Below are positions 23,573 through 31,701 of a stretch of DNA of 64,000 nt, piece after piece. The notes beneath the pieces are model-generated. The model was not told where the DNA came from, did no database searches, and saw only the letters and a program-made list of their open reading frames with translations. Each line of letters begins with the position of its first letter. The first letter of the stretch is position 1. A program made the position numbers and the translations under genes. Origin of the DNA: Candidatus Binatia bacterium. Its GTDB lineage: Bacteria; Desulfobacterota; Binatia; UBA12015. Location of the stretch: assembly GCA_029248525.1 (NCBI GenBank), contig JAQWJE010000040.1, positions 1-64,000 on the forward strand, given 5' to 3'.

Positions 23573-23619
23573 ATTTCATCCCAGATACGGCTGATAACAC
23601 TGATAATTTGGAGGATTGA

Positions 23620-24804
23620 ATGGCAGAGGCAGTCATCGTTTCAGCGACGCGTACCGCAATTGGTTCCATGGGTGGTTCGCTTTCTACAGTTCCCGCCACA
23701 AAGTTGGGGGCGGCTGCCGTCCGCGAGGCCGTCGCCCGTGCGGGCATCGACCCGGCCGAAGTCGGCGAAGTTGTCCTCGGTCATGTCCTGCAAGCTGGTC
23801 AGGGACTGAACTCGGCCCGCGTGGCCTATCTGGAGGGCGGGGTCCCTCAGGAGGTTCCGGGTTACGCCCTGAACAAGGCTTGTGGTTCGGGCCTGAAGGC
23901 CGTTGCAAACGTTGCCTCGGGCATCATGCTCGGTGAGTACGATGCTGGTGTCGCTGGTGGCATGGAGAATATGTCTCTGGCGCCTTACCTGCTGAACAAG
24001 GCACGTTACGGCTACCGTCTGGGTCATGACAAGATCTTCGATTCCTTGATCAATGATGGCCTGACCTGTCCGATCACCGATGTGCATATGGGGATTACGG
24101 CTGAGAATATCGCTGCCAAATATGATCTCTCGCGCGAGGCGCAGGACGCTTTCGCCGCCGGAAGCCAGCAGAAGGCTGTCGCCGCTCAGGAAGCCGGCAA
24201 GTTTGATGCAGAAATTTTTGCTTTCGATGCTCCGGGAAAGAAGCGTGGCGAGACAGTGTCGTTTGCCAAGGATGAATTTCCTCGCGCTGGCACCACCGCC
24301 GAGTCTCTCGGGAAATTACGTGCCGCCTTCAAGAAAGATGGCTCGGTGACGGCAGGAAACGCATCGGGGATCAATGATGGTGCGGCCGCGCTGGTTGTGA
24401 TGAATGCTGATGTGGCCCGCGATCGTGGCTTGCAGCCGTTGGCCCGAATCCGCGGCTGGGCATCTGCCGGTGTGGATCCCTCCATCATGGGTATGGGACC
24501 GTGGCCCGCCTGCGAGAAGGCTCTGGACCGAGCCGGCCTCTCCAAGGACGATATCGGACTTTGGGAGTTGAACGAGGCGTTCGCGGCTCAGTCGCTGGGT
24601 GTTCTGGCCGAGCTCAAGATCGACGCCGACAAGGTGAACGTGAACGGCGGAGCGATTGCGTTGGGTCACCCGATTGGCTGCAGTGGTGCCCGCGTTTTGG
24701 TGACATTGCTCCACGCCATGCAGGATCGAGACGTTGAGCGCGGCATCGCTTCCCTCTGCATCGGCGGTGGGCAGGGCGTTGCCATGATCGTCGAGCGCGG
24801 ATAA
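23620..24804 (+). CDS. Acetyl-CoA C-acetyltransferase (thiolase)
   Basis: A 394-residue thiolase of degradative/biosynthetic acetoacetyl-CoA type. The acyl-accepting Cys is in LNKACGSGLKAVAN, the His of the second motif in NGGAIALGHPIGCSGARVL, and the second Cys in SLCIGGGQGVAMI. TTGGAGGATTGA places GGAGG 6-7 nt before ATG 23620. It condenses two acetyl-CoA to acetoacetyl-CoA or cleaves 3-ketoacyl-CoA. Its neighbours (enoyl-CoA hydratase, acyl-CoA mutase subunit) suggest a short-chain acyl-CoA or polyhydroxybutyrate-type route, but no dehydrogenase of that route is seen here. Confidence 0.93.
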   Translation: MAEAVIVSATRTAIGSMGGSLSTVPATKLGAAAVREAVARAGIDPAEVGEVVLGHVLQAGQGLNSARVAYLEGGVPQEVPGYALNKACGSGLKAVANVASGIMLGEYDAGVAGGMENMSLAPYLLNKARYGYRLGHDKIFDSLINDGLTCPITDVHMGITAENIAAKYDLSREAQDAFAAGSQQKAVAAQEAGKFDAEIFAFDAPGKKRGETVSFAKDEFPRAGTTAESLGKLRAAFKKDGSVTAGNASGINDGAAALVVMNADVARDRGLQPLARIRGWASAGVDPSIMGMGPWPACEKALDRAGLSKDDIGLWELNEAFAAQSLGVLAELKIDADKVNVNGGAIALGHPIGCSGARVLVTLLHAMQDRDVERGIASLCIGGGQGVAMIVERG

Positions 24805-25475
24805 TCCATTCCTTTTCCTCCAGCGAGCCGACAGCAGCGTTCTTCGATATCGATGGAACGCTGCTGTCGGTGAACTCGGCGACACTCTACGCGCGTTATC
24901 TGCGCAAAAAGGGCATCGGCCGACGTCGGGATCTGGTTCGGGCGGGCTTTTACCTCGCTCTCTATCGGTTGGGTCGGTTGGATATTGCCAAGGCTGCAGA
25001 GAGTGCCGGCAGTGGCATCCGCGGCAAGTCCGAGGAGGAGGTCGCAGCCTTTGCCGAGCGCTGGTATCGCGAGGAGATCCGGCAGCATATTGTTCCGCTG
25101 ATGCGGTCGCGCCTGGAGGAGCATCGCGCCGCCGGGCACTCGATTGCTTTGCTCTCGAGTACGACGAGCTATCTGGCCGAGCCTCTGGGGCGGGATCTGG
25201 ACGTCGAAGACCTTCTCGTGACTCGGCTCGAGATTCAGGACGGCTGCTTCACCGGGAAGCCGGTACCTCCGATTTGCTACGGAGAGGGGAAGATCGGTTA
25301 CGCTCGCGAATATCTGGGCGAACGCCAGATTTCCCTCCAGAATGCCTACTTTTATACCGACTCCATCACCGACCTTCCGCTGCTCGAGTTGGTCGGCTTC
25401 CCCGAGATTGTGGCGCCGGATCGACTCTTGCGACGAAAAGCTCGAGCGAACGGGTGGCCCATCATTGATCCTTGA
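24804..25475 (+). CDS. HAD-superfamily phosphatase, SerB-like subfamily IB; start codon uncertain
   Basis: The catalytic motif AAFFDIDGTLLSV (nucleophile and acid/base Asp) lies at 24834-24872, upstream of GTG 24870, the first ordinary start in frame. A gene starting at 24870 would lack its nucleophile. Between the thiolase stop and this motif the only start-like codons are ATC 24804 (rare) and ATA 24801; I use ATC 24804, giving 223 residues. Motif II is ALLSSTTSYL, motif III Lys in GEGKIGYAREYLG and motif IV FYTDSITDLPLLE. It resembles SerB-like phosphatases of the CicA/HAD-IB group acting on small phosphomonoesters. Either a rare start, frame fusion to thiolase, or a sequencing error is possible. 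Confidence 0.8.
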   Translation: MHSFSSSEPTAAFFDIDGTLLSVNSATLYARYLRKKGIGRRRDLVRAGFYLALYRLGRLDIAKAAESAGSGIRGKSEEEVAAFAERWYREEIRQHIVPLMRSRLEEHRAAGHSIALLSSTTSYLAEPLGRDLDVEDLLVTRLEIQDGCFTGKPVPPICYGEGKIGYAREYLGERQISLQNAYFYTDSITDLPLLELVGFPEIVAPDRLLRRKARANGWPIIDP

Positions 25476-25497
25476 GGGTTCTTCTGGGAGATAAGAG

Positions 25498-25522
25498 AAT
25501 CCTGCAGATTCCTGGCAGGATT
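25498..25522 (+). other. Perfect 8-bp inverted repeat in the dnaB leader
   Basis: AATCCTGC (25498-25505) and GCAGGATT (25515-25522) flank a 9-nt loop. The repeat lies between the HAD phosphatase stop and the GGAGAG ribosome binding site of dnaB (about 25525). Only three T follow, so it is a weak terminator at best; an operator or an mRNA stability/translation element is equally possible. Confidence 0.5.
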
Positions 25523-25533
25523 TCTGGAGAGAG

Positions 25534-26925
25534 ATGACAACTGCAGCCCTAGCCACCAACCCCCGCGTACCCCCGCAGAGCCTCGAAGCCGAGGAGGCGG
25601 TTCTGGGTGGGATTTTGCTCGACAATCGCGCAATGGATGCGGTCAATGAAATTCTTGTGATCGAGGATTTCTACCGAGAAGCTCATCGCAAGATTTTTCG
25701 CGCCCTGTTGGAACTCGATGAAGATCGGGAGCCTGCCGATGTGGTCACGCTGACCGACCGATTGCAGCGGCTGGGGGAATTGGAGGCGGTGGGCGGAGTT
25801 GCCACGGTGGCAGAGCTTGCCGACCGGACGATGACCGCAGCCAACGTCAAGCACTATGCACGCATCGTCAAGGACAAGGCTGTTCTTCGGCAGTTGGGCG
25901 AAGTCGCGACTGATATCGTCACCCAGACAATGGATAGTGGTGGGGCGGTCGATCAGTTGCTCGAGGATGCGGAGGCGGCAGTCTTTCGTCTCTCCGAGGG
26001 CCGGATCGGAAAAGGCTTCACCAAGGTTGAGGACGTCGTTGAGGAATCGATTCACCAGATCGAGCAACTCTTTGAACGAAAAGAGGCGGTTACCGGGATT
26101 GCGTCCGGTTTCTACGATCTCGACAAGCTGACCTCCGGTTTTCAACCCGGCGATCTGATTATCATGGCCGGCCGTCCGTCGATGGGCAAAAGCGCATTGG
26201 CAGTGAACTGTGGGCAGTACGCAGCGCAGCATTCGGGAAAGGCGGTAGGCGTTTTTTCTCTGGAAATGTCCAAAGAGTCGATCGTCATGCGTATGCTTTG
26301 CGCGGAAGCGCGGGTCAGCATGGGCCGAGTTCGTAACGGTAATCTTTTCGATAATGATTTACCGCGCCTTGCGGCCGCGGCCAGTCGATTGACACAGATC
26401 CCGTTTTTCATCGATGACTCGCCCGCGCTTTCGGTCCTGGAATTGCGGGCGAAGTCCCGTCGATTGATGCGGGAGCACCCCGAGGGGCTTGGGCTGATCA
26501 TCGTAGATTATCTTCAGTTGATGCGCGCCCACCAGAAAGTCGATAACCGAGAGCAGGAGATCTCGCTGATCTCGCGCTCGCTCAAAGGGCTCGCCAAGGA
26601 GCTTCATGTTCCGGTCATCGCCCTTTCACAGCTCAATCGTGGCGTCGAGATGCGAGCAGACAAGCGCCCCATGATGGCGGACCTTCGCGAGTCCGGTGCC
26701 ATCGAACAGGATGCAGACGTGATCAGCTTCATCTACCGCGACGACTTTTATAATAAGGCGTCGCCTGAAGAGGGCATCGCCGAGGTGATCATCTCCAAGC
26801 AGCGTAACGGGCCCCAAGGCACCGCCAAGCTCGGTTTCCGCAAGGAGTTGACTCTTTTCGAGAACCTCAGCGGTCGAGAAGAAGACGAAGACGATCCACC
26901 GGCCGGAGACGATTTCGCTCTTTAG
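25534..26925 (+). CDS. dnaB: Replicative DNA helicase DnaB
   Basis: A 463-residue DnaB with the N-terminal primase-interacting domain (RVPPQSLEAEEAVLGGILLD) and the RecA-like motor. Walker A is AGRPSMGKSALAVN, Walker B LIIVDYLQLM, and the H3/H4 region has DLRESGAIEQDADVISFIYR. It unwinds DNA ahead of the replisome. No intein is present. GGAGAG precedes ATG 25534. It ends the plus-strand block; the 116-nt gap to the convergent lipoprotein gene (26926-27041) shows no convincing terminator. Confidence 0.97.
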   Translation: MTTAALATNPRVPPQSLEAEEAVLGGILLDNRAMDAVNEILVIEDFYREAHRKIFRALLELDEDREPADVVTLTDRLQRLGELEAVGGVATVAELADRTMTAANVKHYARIVKDKAVLRQLGEVATDIVTQTMDSGGAVDQLLEDAEAAVFRLSEGRIGKGFTKVEDVVEESIHQIEQLFERKEAVTGIASGFYDLDKLTSGFQPGDLIIMAGRPSMGKSALAVNCGQYAAQHSGKAVGVFSLEMSKESIVMRMLCAEARVSMGRVRNGNLFDNDLPRLAAAASRLTQIPFFIDDSPALSVLELRAKSRRLMREHPEGLGLIIVDYLQLMRAHQKVDNREQEISLISRSLKGLAKELHVPVIALSQLNRGVEMRADKRPMMADLRESGAIEQDADVISFIYRDDFYNKASPEEGIAEVIISKQRNGPQGTAKLGFRKELTLFENLSGREEDEDDPPAGDDFAL

Positions 26926-27041
26926 CGAAAGATCAAACGTGGCGGCGCAGGTCTCCGCGATCCGAGTCGTGAAGCGCTGCCTTGCGCCCGTCGGGTGGAC
27001 CGGGAAATTCGCTGGTATTTGATGGCCGAAAGCCGCCAGCC

Positions 27042-28763
27042 TTATTGCCCGAGAGTCAGTTTTTGAACGACCAGTTCTGCTCGGAGGTCATGCCCGGCCT
27101 GAGAGAGATGAATTCCGTCTTCTCCAAGATCTATCTGCGAGTCCAGTGCCGAGAACGTGTCGATGATTTGCCTCGCAGGGTAGGCCTCGAAGATCGCGTC
27201 ATTCATGGCTGAGAGGTTGAAACGCAATTGACGATCCGAGTTGTGATGAAGAGGCGTCGAAGTCGTGATGAAGATTGGAATCTCGGGATCGAAGGTCGCG
27301 ATCGACGCAGCATGCTCTCGGTAGGCGCCGGCAATCTCCCGGATGCTTTTATGAGGGAGCATGCCTTCGGACCAGAAGCGCATATCGTTGGTCACAAAGG
27401 AAAAGATGAACACGTCCGGTGTCGGACCCTTCAGCGTCCGTTCGAGCTGGCTCCATGCGGCAAGGTGGCGAGGTGGGAGAAAGATTCCGAAATCTGCAAC
27501 GGTCGCGCCTCCAATTGCTTGTGTCGCATCGATTTTCCAGTCGAGGCCCTCGCGATCATAGAGTCGCTGAGATACTTCGGACCAGGTCTCCAGACCGGAC
27601 CATTCCAGCGCGGTGTTGGAGTCGCCGAGGTGGCTGATGAGGATTTCACCGTCTCCGTTTAGGTCGGAGATCGCCTGACCGGAAGCAACGCCGGGGTCGA
27701 GGACGACAAGTGTTCGGTCCTCAGTGGAGATCGCGTACAAGGTGCCGTGGGCGATGTCGAGCGCATTCAATGGCGCCGCTGTTTCATGGGATCCGATGAT
27801 GTTGGGCTCCGACGAAGTATCCAGGATATAAATTCCATCTCGACCTGAGACATAGGCTGTGTCGTGATAAGCCTCGATGTCCGTTGCCTCCGTTCCGACC
27901 ACTCCCGAGTGCAAGGTGCTTGCGGACTCCGGTTCTTCGAGATCGATGACGAAGAAGTTCTCGTCGGGGCTGGCGGTCGTCAAAAGGGCACGCCCACTGT
28001 TTATGTCGAGCCCGGTAACGTGACCGACGGGCAGGAACGCAACCTCCTTCAGCGCCGACAGATCCTCGATCGACAGAATATGGAGACCCTTCCGCGATCC
28101 AATATAGGCAAAGCCACCCTCCACGTGAATTTCGGTGACACTCTCGCGCAGGTCGAAGGAGGCGGTTTGCTGCGGTGCGCTCATCTCCGATACGTCCAGA
28201 ATGAAGACTTCGGGAGCGGTGGGATCCTCGGTGGTTCCTAAATAAACGGAGTTTCCGGAAGCGAAAATGGCGGTTCCCGATTGTTGGCTCGGTGCATCGT
28301 AAGTGCCAACGACGCTGGGGTGGTCAAGGTCGTTGAGGTTGAGGATCGCAAGTTCGGATTCAGGATCTGTGGTGGCAACGAAGGCTCGCAAGGCTGTACC
28401 GGCAACGGCAGTTGGCTGGCCGGAGATTCGAGCGTGGCCGTGCTTCAGAAGGCCGCGCTTGCCGTCCGAGGCGCGTTGGTAGATCTGCAGGCCTGCCGGG
28501 TCCGTCTGGGCGATGAAAACGAGATTGCCGACGGCCTCGATTTCCAGGACGGGCGCACCGCTATAAGTCTTCTGGTGCTTAGGTGTAGCTGTCACGGAAC
28601 CACAACCGGCCAAAACGAAGAGGAGCATTCCGAAACTGAAAAACGTACGAACGAATCGCTGTATTTCCGGAGGCCGGCTGTTTTCTCCCCAAACGCGTTC
28701 GCATGAATCCGCGGTCGCAAAGATCTCTTTGATTGGTATTGCTCGCATCGGCTGACTCGTCAT
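27042..28763 (-). CDS. Lipoprotein with LVIVD-type repeats and a C-terminal SGNH (GDSL) hydrolase domain
   Basis: About 573 residues from ATG 28763 (TTG 28766 and ATG 28745 are alternatives; none has a good ribosome binding site). A hydrophobic stretch ends in LLFVLAGCG, a lipobox with Cys near residue 54, so the n-region is unusually long. Residues about 75-365 are repeated blocks of the LVIVD kind, each like 'LNLNDLDHPSVVGTYD', expected to form a beta-propeller. DLNGDGEILISHLGDSNTA then starts an SGNH domain: Ser of GDSN (about 382), Asn of FVTNDMRF (about 459), and Asp/His of EDGIHLSQAGH (about 549/552). This suggests an envelope-anchored esterase or glycan deacylase with a binding propeller. 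Substrate unknown; its position at the end of the polysaccharide block suggests a glycan. Confidence 0.75.
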   Translation of the reverse strand: MTSQPMRAIPIKEIFATADSCERVWGENSRPPEIQRFVRTFFSFGMLLFVLAGCGSVTATPKHQKTYSGAPVLEIEAVGNLVFIAQTDPAGLQIYQRASDGKRGLLKHGHARISGQPTAVAGTALRAFVATTDPESELAILNLNDLDHPSVVGTYDAPSQQSGTAIFASGNSVYLGTTEDPTAPEVFILDVSEMSAPQQTASFDLRESVTEIHVEGGFAYIGSRKGLHILSIEDLSALKEVAFLPVGHVTGLDINSGRALLTTASPDENFFVIDLEEPESASTLHSGVVGTEATDIEAYHDTAYVSGRDGIYILDTSSEPNIIGSHETAAPLNALDIAHGTLYAISTEDRTLVVLDPGVASGQAISDLNGDGEILISHLGDSNTALEWSGLETWSEVSQRLYDREGLDWKIDATQAIGGATVADFGIFLPPRHLAAWSQLERTLKGPTPDVFIFSFVTNDMRFWSEGMLPHKSIREIAGAYREHAASIATFDPEIPIFITTSTPLHHNSDRQLRFNLSAMNDAIFEAYPARQIIDTFSALDSQIDLGEDGIHLSQAGHDLRAELVVQKLTLGQ

Positions 28764-28840
28764 CAAGTCATGCTGGATTGACGTGAAAGTAGCAATCCGA
28801 CGCCCGGTCGGTGGGAAAGCGCACGCGGCGAAGGTGTAGC

Positions 28841-29494
28841 CTAACGCCTCTCGGGTCGCCGGAGGGCTTCTGCAAGGGCTCGCGGGTCGGGAGATTGCTC
28901 CAATGCACCGATCATGGCCACGGCACTGGCTCCGGCAGCGAGCGCCTCGGGGGCTGTTGTGGCGGTGATCCCACCAATGGCAACCAGAGGCTGGGTCGTG
29001 ATTTGGCGAACAGCGCGCAGCCCCTCGATGCCCTGTGGCGCCTCAGCGTCCGGCTTGGAAGTGGTCGGGAAAATCGGTCCGAAACCCAGATAGTCGACTG
29101 GCAGGTTTCTGGCGGCGCGGACCTGAGCGGGGTTATGGGTGGAAAGCCCGATCAGAAATCCCTCGGGTGTCATGGTGCGAGCCACCGAAGGCGGAAGATC
29201 GGTTTGCCCGAGGTGGACACCATCCGCGCCAGCGGCAAGGGCGAGATCGACTCGGTCGTTGAGGACGAGTCGGGCGCCGGACGGACGGAGAATCTCGAGG
29301 AGTTCACGGGCGACAGACAAGGTTTGCTCGGCCGAGCTATCTTTTGCACGGAGTTGGAAAATTCGTGCGCCACCGGCGACAAGCGCATGAGCCAGAGCCA
29401 GCTGCGGCGCGGAGTCGGCAACGGTTCCCGCGAGATTCAGGATCGCATAAAGGCCGCAGATATCAGCCTCTCCGAGATTGGCAGTTTTGCTCAT
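28841..29494 (-). CDS. thiE: Thiamine phosphate synthase
   Basis: A 217-residue TIM-barrel protein with the ThiE motifs FQLRAKDSS (start of the phosphate/pyrimidine site), LVLNDRVDLALAAGADGVHLGQTD and FGPIFPTTSK, then VAIGGITATTAPEAL. It couples hydroxymethylpyrimidine diphosphate with the thiazole phosphate. It overlaps the upstream DUF218 gene by 4 nt (ATGA). No THI-box riboswitch precedes it, as expected for an internal gene. Its presence at the end of a polysaccharide block looks incidental. Confidence 0.92.
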   Translation of the reverse strand: MSKTANLGEADICGLYAILNLAGTVADSAPQLALAHALVAGGARIFQLRAKDSSAEQTLSVARELLEILRPSGARLVLNDRVDLALAAGADGVHLGQTDLPPSVARTMTPEGFLIGLSTHNPAQVRAARNLPVDYLGFGPIFPTTSKPDAEAPQGIEGLRAVRQITTQPLVAIGGITATTAPEALAAGASAVAMIGALEQSPDPRALAEALRRPERR

Positions 29495-30168
29495 CGGGTT
29501 TTCTTCTCGGAGGGAGCGGGCTGAGGTTGGATCTCGGTGGAAGGAGCCTCGGGGCTCAGGCCGAGCCAGGAAGGGAGGAAATATTTGAACAAGTAGAGAC
29601 CCAGTTTGATGGTCTCATTGCTCACCTCAATTAGAGGTTTTTCATGCCACCACCACCCTGAAATGTCGCTATAGCTTCTCTCGCAAGTCGTCATCCAGAC
29701 TTTGCCGCCGATCGGTTCGAGGGCGATTCGCAGGGATTCGCCGGCACGACGAGCGTGGCTCGGTGAGGTCACCGCAATGATGCTTCGGTTGCCGGTCTGC
29801 GCTGCCCACTCGCTGACGGCGGCCGCATCGGCCCACGTGCTGCGACCGGAGGGTATAATGACTTCGGCGGAGGCTGGCACGCCCGCGCGGGCGGCGAGTT
29901 TGGCTCCGAGTTCTGCATCCGAGTAGGGCATGCCGACGGCCCGCAATTCCGGACGAATCCTGCTGCCGGTGAAAACAACAAGAGGCGCCAGCCCCTGGCG
30001 AAAAAGTCGGGCCGAGCATTTGGCGCGGGTCTCGAGTTTGCCGGGAAATACGTAAAGGGCATCGGCGGTGGGCGGGAGCTTGTCGCTTCGTGAGAGCAGG
30101 TCGGGCAGATAGGGAAACGCGAGCACGCCGATAGCGAGGACGGTGAGGATCTGCAGGAAGCGCCGCAA
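29491..30168 (-). CDS. DUF218 (YdcF/SanA/ElyC-like) membrane-anchored protein
   Basis: A 225-residue protein with one N-terminal hydrophobic segment (FLQILTVLAIGVLAFPYL) and a DUF218 domain: ADALYVFPGKLETR, a PSGRSTWADAAAV segment, and IIAVTSPSHARRAGESLR. Members of the family (SanA, ElyC) are linked to envelope integrity and undecaprenyl-carrier use, though the biochemical activity is unclear. It lies between the flippase and thiE genes, 9 nt after the flippase stop, so a role in the lipid-linked glycan pathway is plausible (inference). The C-terminus is a short Pro/Lys-rich tail. Confidence 0.75.
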   Translation of the reverse strand: MRRFLQILTVLAIGVLAFPYLPDLLSRSDKLPPTADALYVFPGKLETRAKCSARLFRQGLAPLVVFTGSRIRPELRAVGMPYSDAELGAKLAARAGVPASAEVIIPSGRSTWADAAAVSEWAAQTGNRSIIAVTSPSHARRAGESLRIALEPIGGKVWMTTCERSYSDISGWWWHEKPLIEVSNETIKLGLYLFKYFLPSWLGLSPEAPSTEIQPQPAPSEKKTR

Positions 30169-30177
30169 CGGTCTCTC

Positions 30178-31692
30178 CTAACTCTCGGGCGGGGGTGGCA
30201 ATCGGAAGATCGGGCCGATCTTCCGAATCACGTTTGCGGTTGCGGGGTATTTCTTCGTCACGATCGCAACGCCCTGAACCAGATCCTCCGCGGCGAAAAA
30301 GCCGCCCCAGAGAAGCGCCAGAGGATAGCTGATAATGAGCCCGGCCTTGGCTGCCAAACGAATCGTGAGATCTTCGGCCGGAATCAGGTGGGATACCGCG
30401 AAGAGGAGCATGGCAGCAGCAGCCGCGATGGCGACACGGCCGTACTGATAGGGAACATGGTAGAGCCTCAAGGAAACTACCAGCGCCAAGGTTGTCTGGA
30501 TCACGAAAGCGATCAGAGTTGCCCAGGCCGCTCCTGCCGGCCCGTATACGGGGATCAGAAGGTAGTTGAGGATCACATTGATCACGGCTGCGGTGATCAC
30601 GGTATAGGTCCGGAGGATTGTCCGTTTTGTGAACGCCGGCCCCAGATTCACCATCGGCATGATTCCGTCGAAGATCAGACCGAAGGCGAGGATGGGGATG
30701 AGTGGCGCGGCGCCCCAATAACCTTCCGGCGCCATGATTTTGATAAAATCGGGTGCGAAGGTCGCGAGGCCCAACCACAGAAAGAGGTAGATCGCGAGGA
30801 GATAGCTGGTGAGGTGGGCAAAGAGCTGCGGTGCCTCGGGGTCGCGTCGGTGGGAGTAGGCGAAGGGCCCCCAGGAGAGCTGGAAAGCCGTGATGATAAG
30901 AAGCAGGATTTCGCCGAACCGATAGGCGAGAGAATAGACGCCGACATCATCGACCGAGTAGTAGTGACGAATGAACCACCGATCGGATAGATCCAGCAGG
31001 AAGGTGGCGACGCCGGCAGGCACCAGAGGCAAGCCGAATTTCAATTGCTGCTGAATATCGACCCAGCGGAAACCCGATCGAAGCATTCGGAATGTGGTGC
31101 CGGTCAAAAACAGGCACATGGTAAATTCGGCGAGGAATTGAGCCCCAATCACGCCGGCTGCTCCTTGATGAAAACCGACGACCAGGACCACGGCGACAAT
31201 TGTGGCCAGAGCACTGCGCAGGAGAGACCATTTGGCGTAGCGCTTGGACTCCTCTCTTGCCCGCATGATCGAAAACGGCATGCGGAGAAGCACCTTGGCC
31301 AGAACGGTCGCCGTTCCCATCAAAATCAGGAACCAGAGAGCTTCATTGTCGAGGAGCCATCCAGCGATGAACCCCGAGAAGGCAAGTGGAACGAGGCTCA
31401 GCGGTACCGAGAAGAGGAAAACAATCCATATGGCGGCCGCGATGACGCGCTCGCGGCCGGCATCGTCGTCGTGGTCGTAGTAAAAGCGGAAAATCCCGAC
31501 GGTTTGCCCCAGATTCATCACGACAAACATGGCCTGCGTGTACATCGCGACAAGCGCCAGGATTCCGTAGTCGCCCGGAGTGAGGTATCGGGTGTATACA
31601 GGAATCAGCAGGAAGCCGACGACTTTGATTCCGTAGTTCCCGAGGCCGTAGATCATTGTGTGGCCGAGAAGGGTTTTGAGTTTTGCGAGCAT
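30178..31692 (-). CDS. Polysaccharide flippase (Wzx/MVF-like)
   Basis: A 504-residue integral membrane protein with 12-14 predicted hydrophobic helices. It begins with HTMIYGLGNYGIKVVGFLLI and has VYTRYLTPGDYGILALV, the classic polysaccharide-transporter start. The C-terminal half carries paired helices ending near the positively charged tail. It would flip undecaprenyl-linked oligosaccharide to the periplasm for the polymerase encoded at 32955-34952. Start ATG 31692 lies only 9 nt from the divergent start of the beta-helix gene. Confidence 0.9.
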   Translation of the reverse strand: MLAKLKTLLGHTMIYGLGNYGIKVVGFLLIPVYTRYLTPGDYGILALVAMYTQAMFVVMNLGQTVGIFRFYYDHDDDAGRERVIAAAIWIVFLFSVPLSLVPLAFSGFIAGWLLDNEALWFLILMGTATVLAKVLLRMPFSIMRAREESKRYAKWSLLRSALATIVAVVLVVGFHQGAAGVIGAQFLAEFTMCLFLTGTTFRMLRSGFRWVDIQQQLKFGLPLVPAGVATFLLDLSDRWFIRHYYSVDDVGVYSLAYRFGEILLLIITAFQLSWGPFAYSHRRDPEAPQLFAHLTSYLLAIYLFLWLGLATFAPDFIKIMAPEGYWGAAPLIPILAFGLIFDGIMPMVNLGPAFTKRTILRTYTVITAAVINVILNYLLIPVYGPAGAAWATLIAFVIQTTLALVVSLRLYHVPYQYGRVAIAAAAAMLLFAVSHLIPAEDLTIRLAAKAGLIISYPLALLWGGFFAAEDLVQGVAIVTKKYPATANVIRKIGPIFRLPPPPES

Positions 31693-31701
31693 GAATTGAA
31701 T

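Noticed and set aside
31045-31701. Upstream extension of the beta-helix gene through the flippase gene
   Set aside because: The signal peptide begins at 31702, so an extension would bury it, and the extension is antisense to clear flippase sequence.
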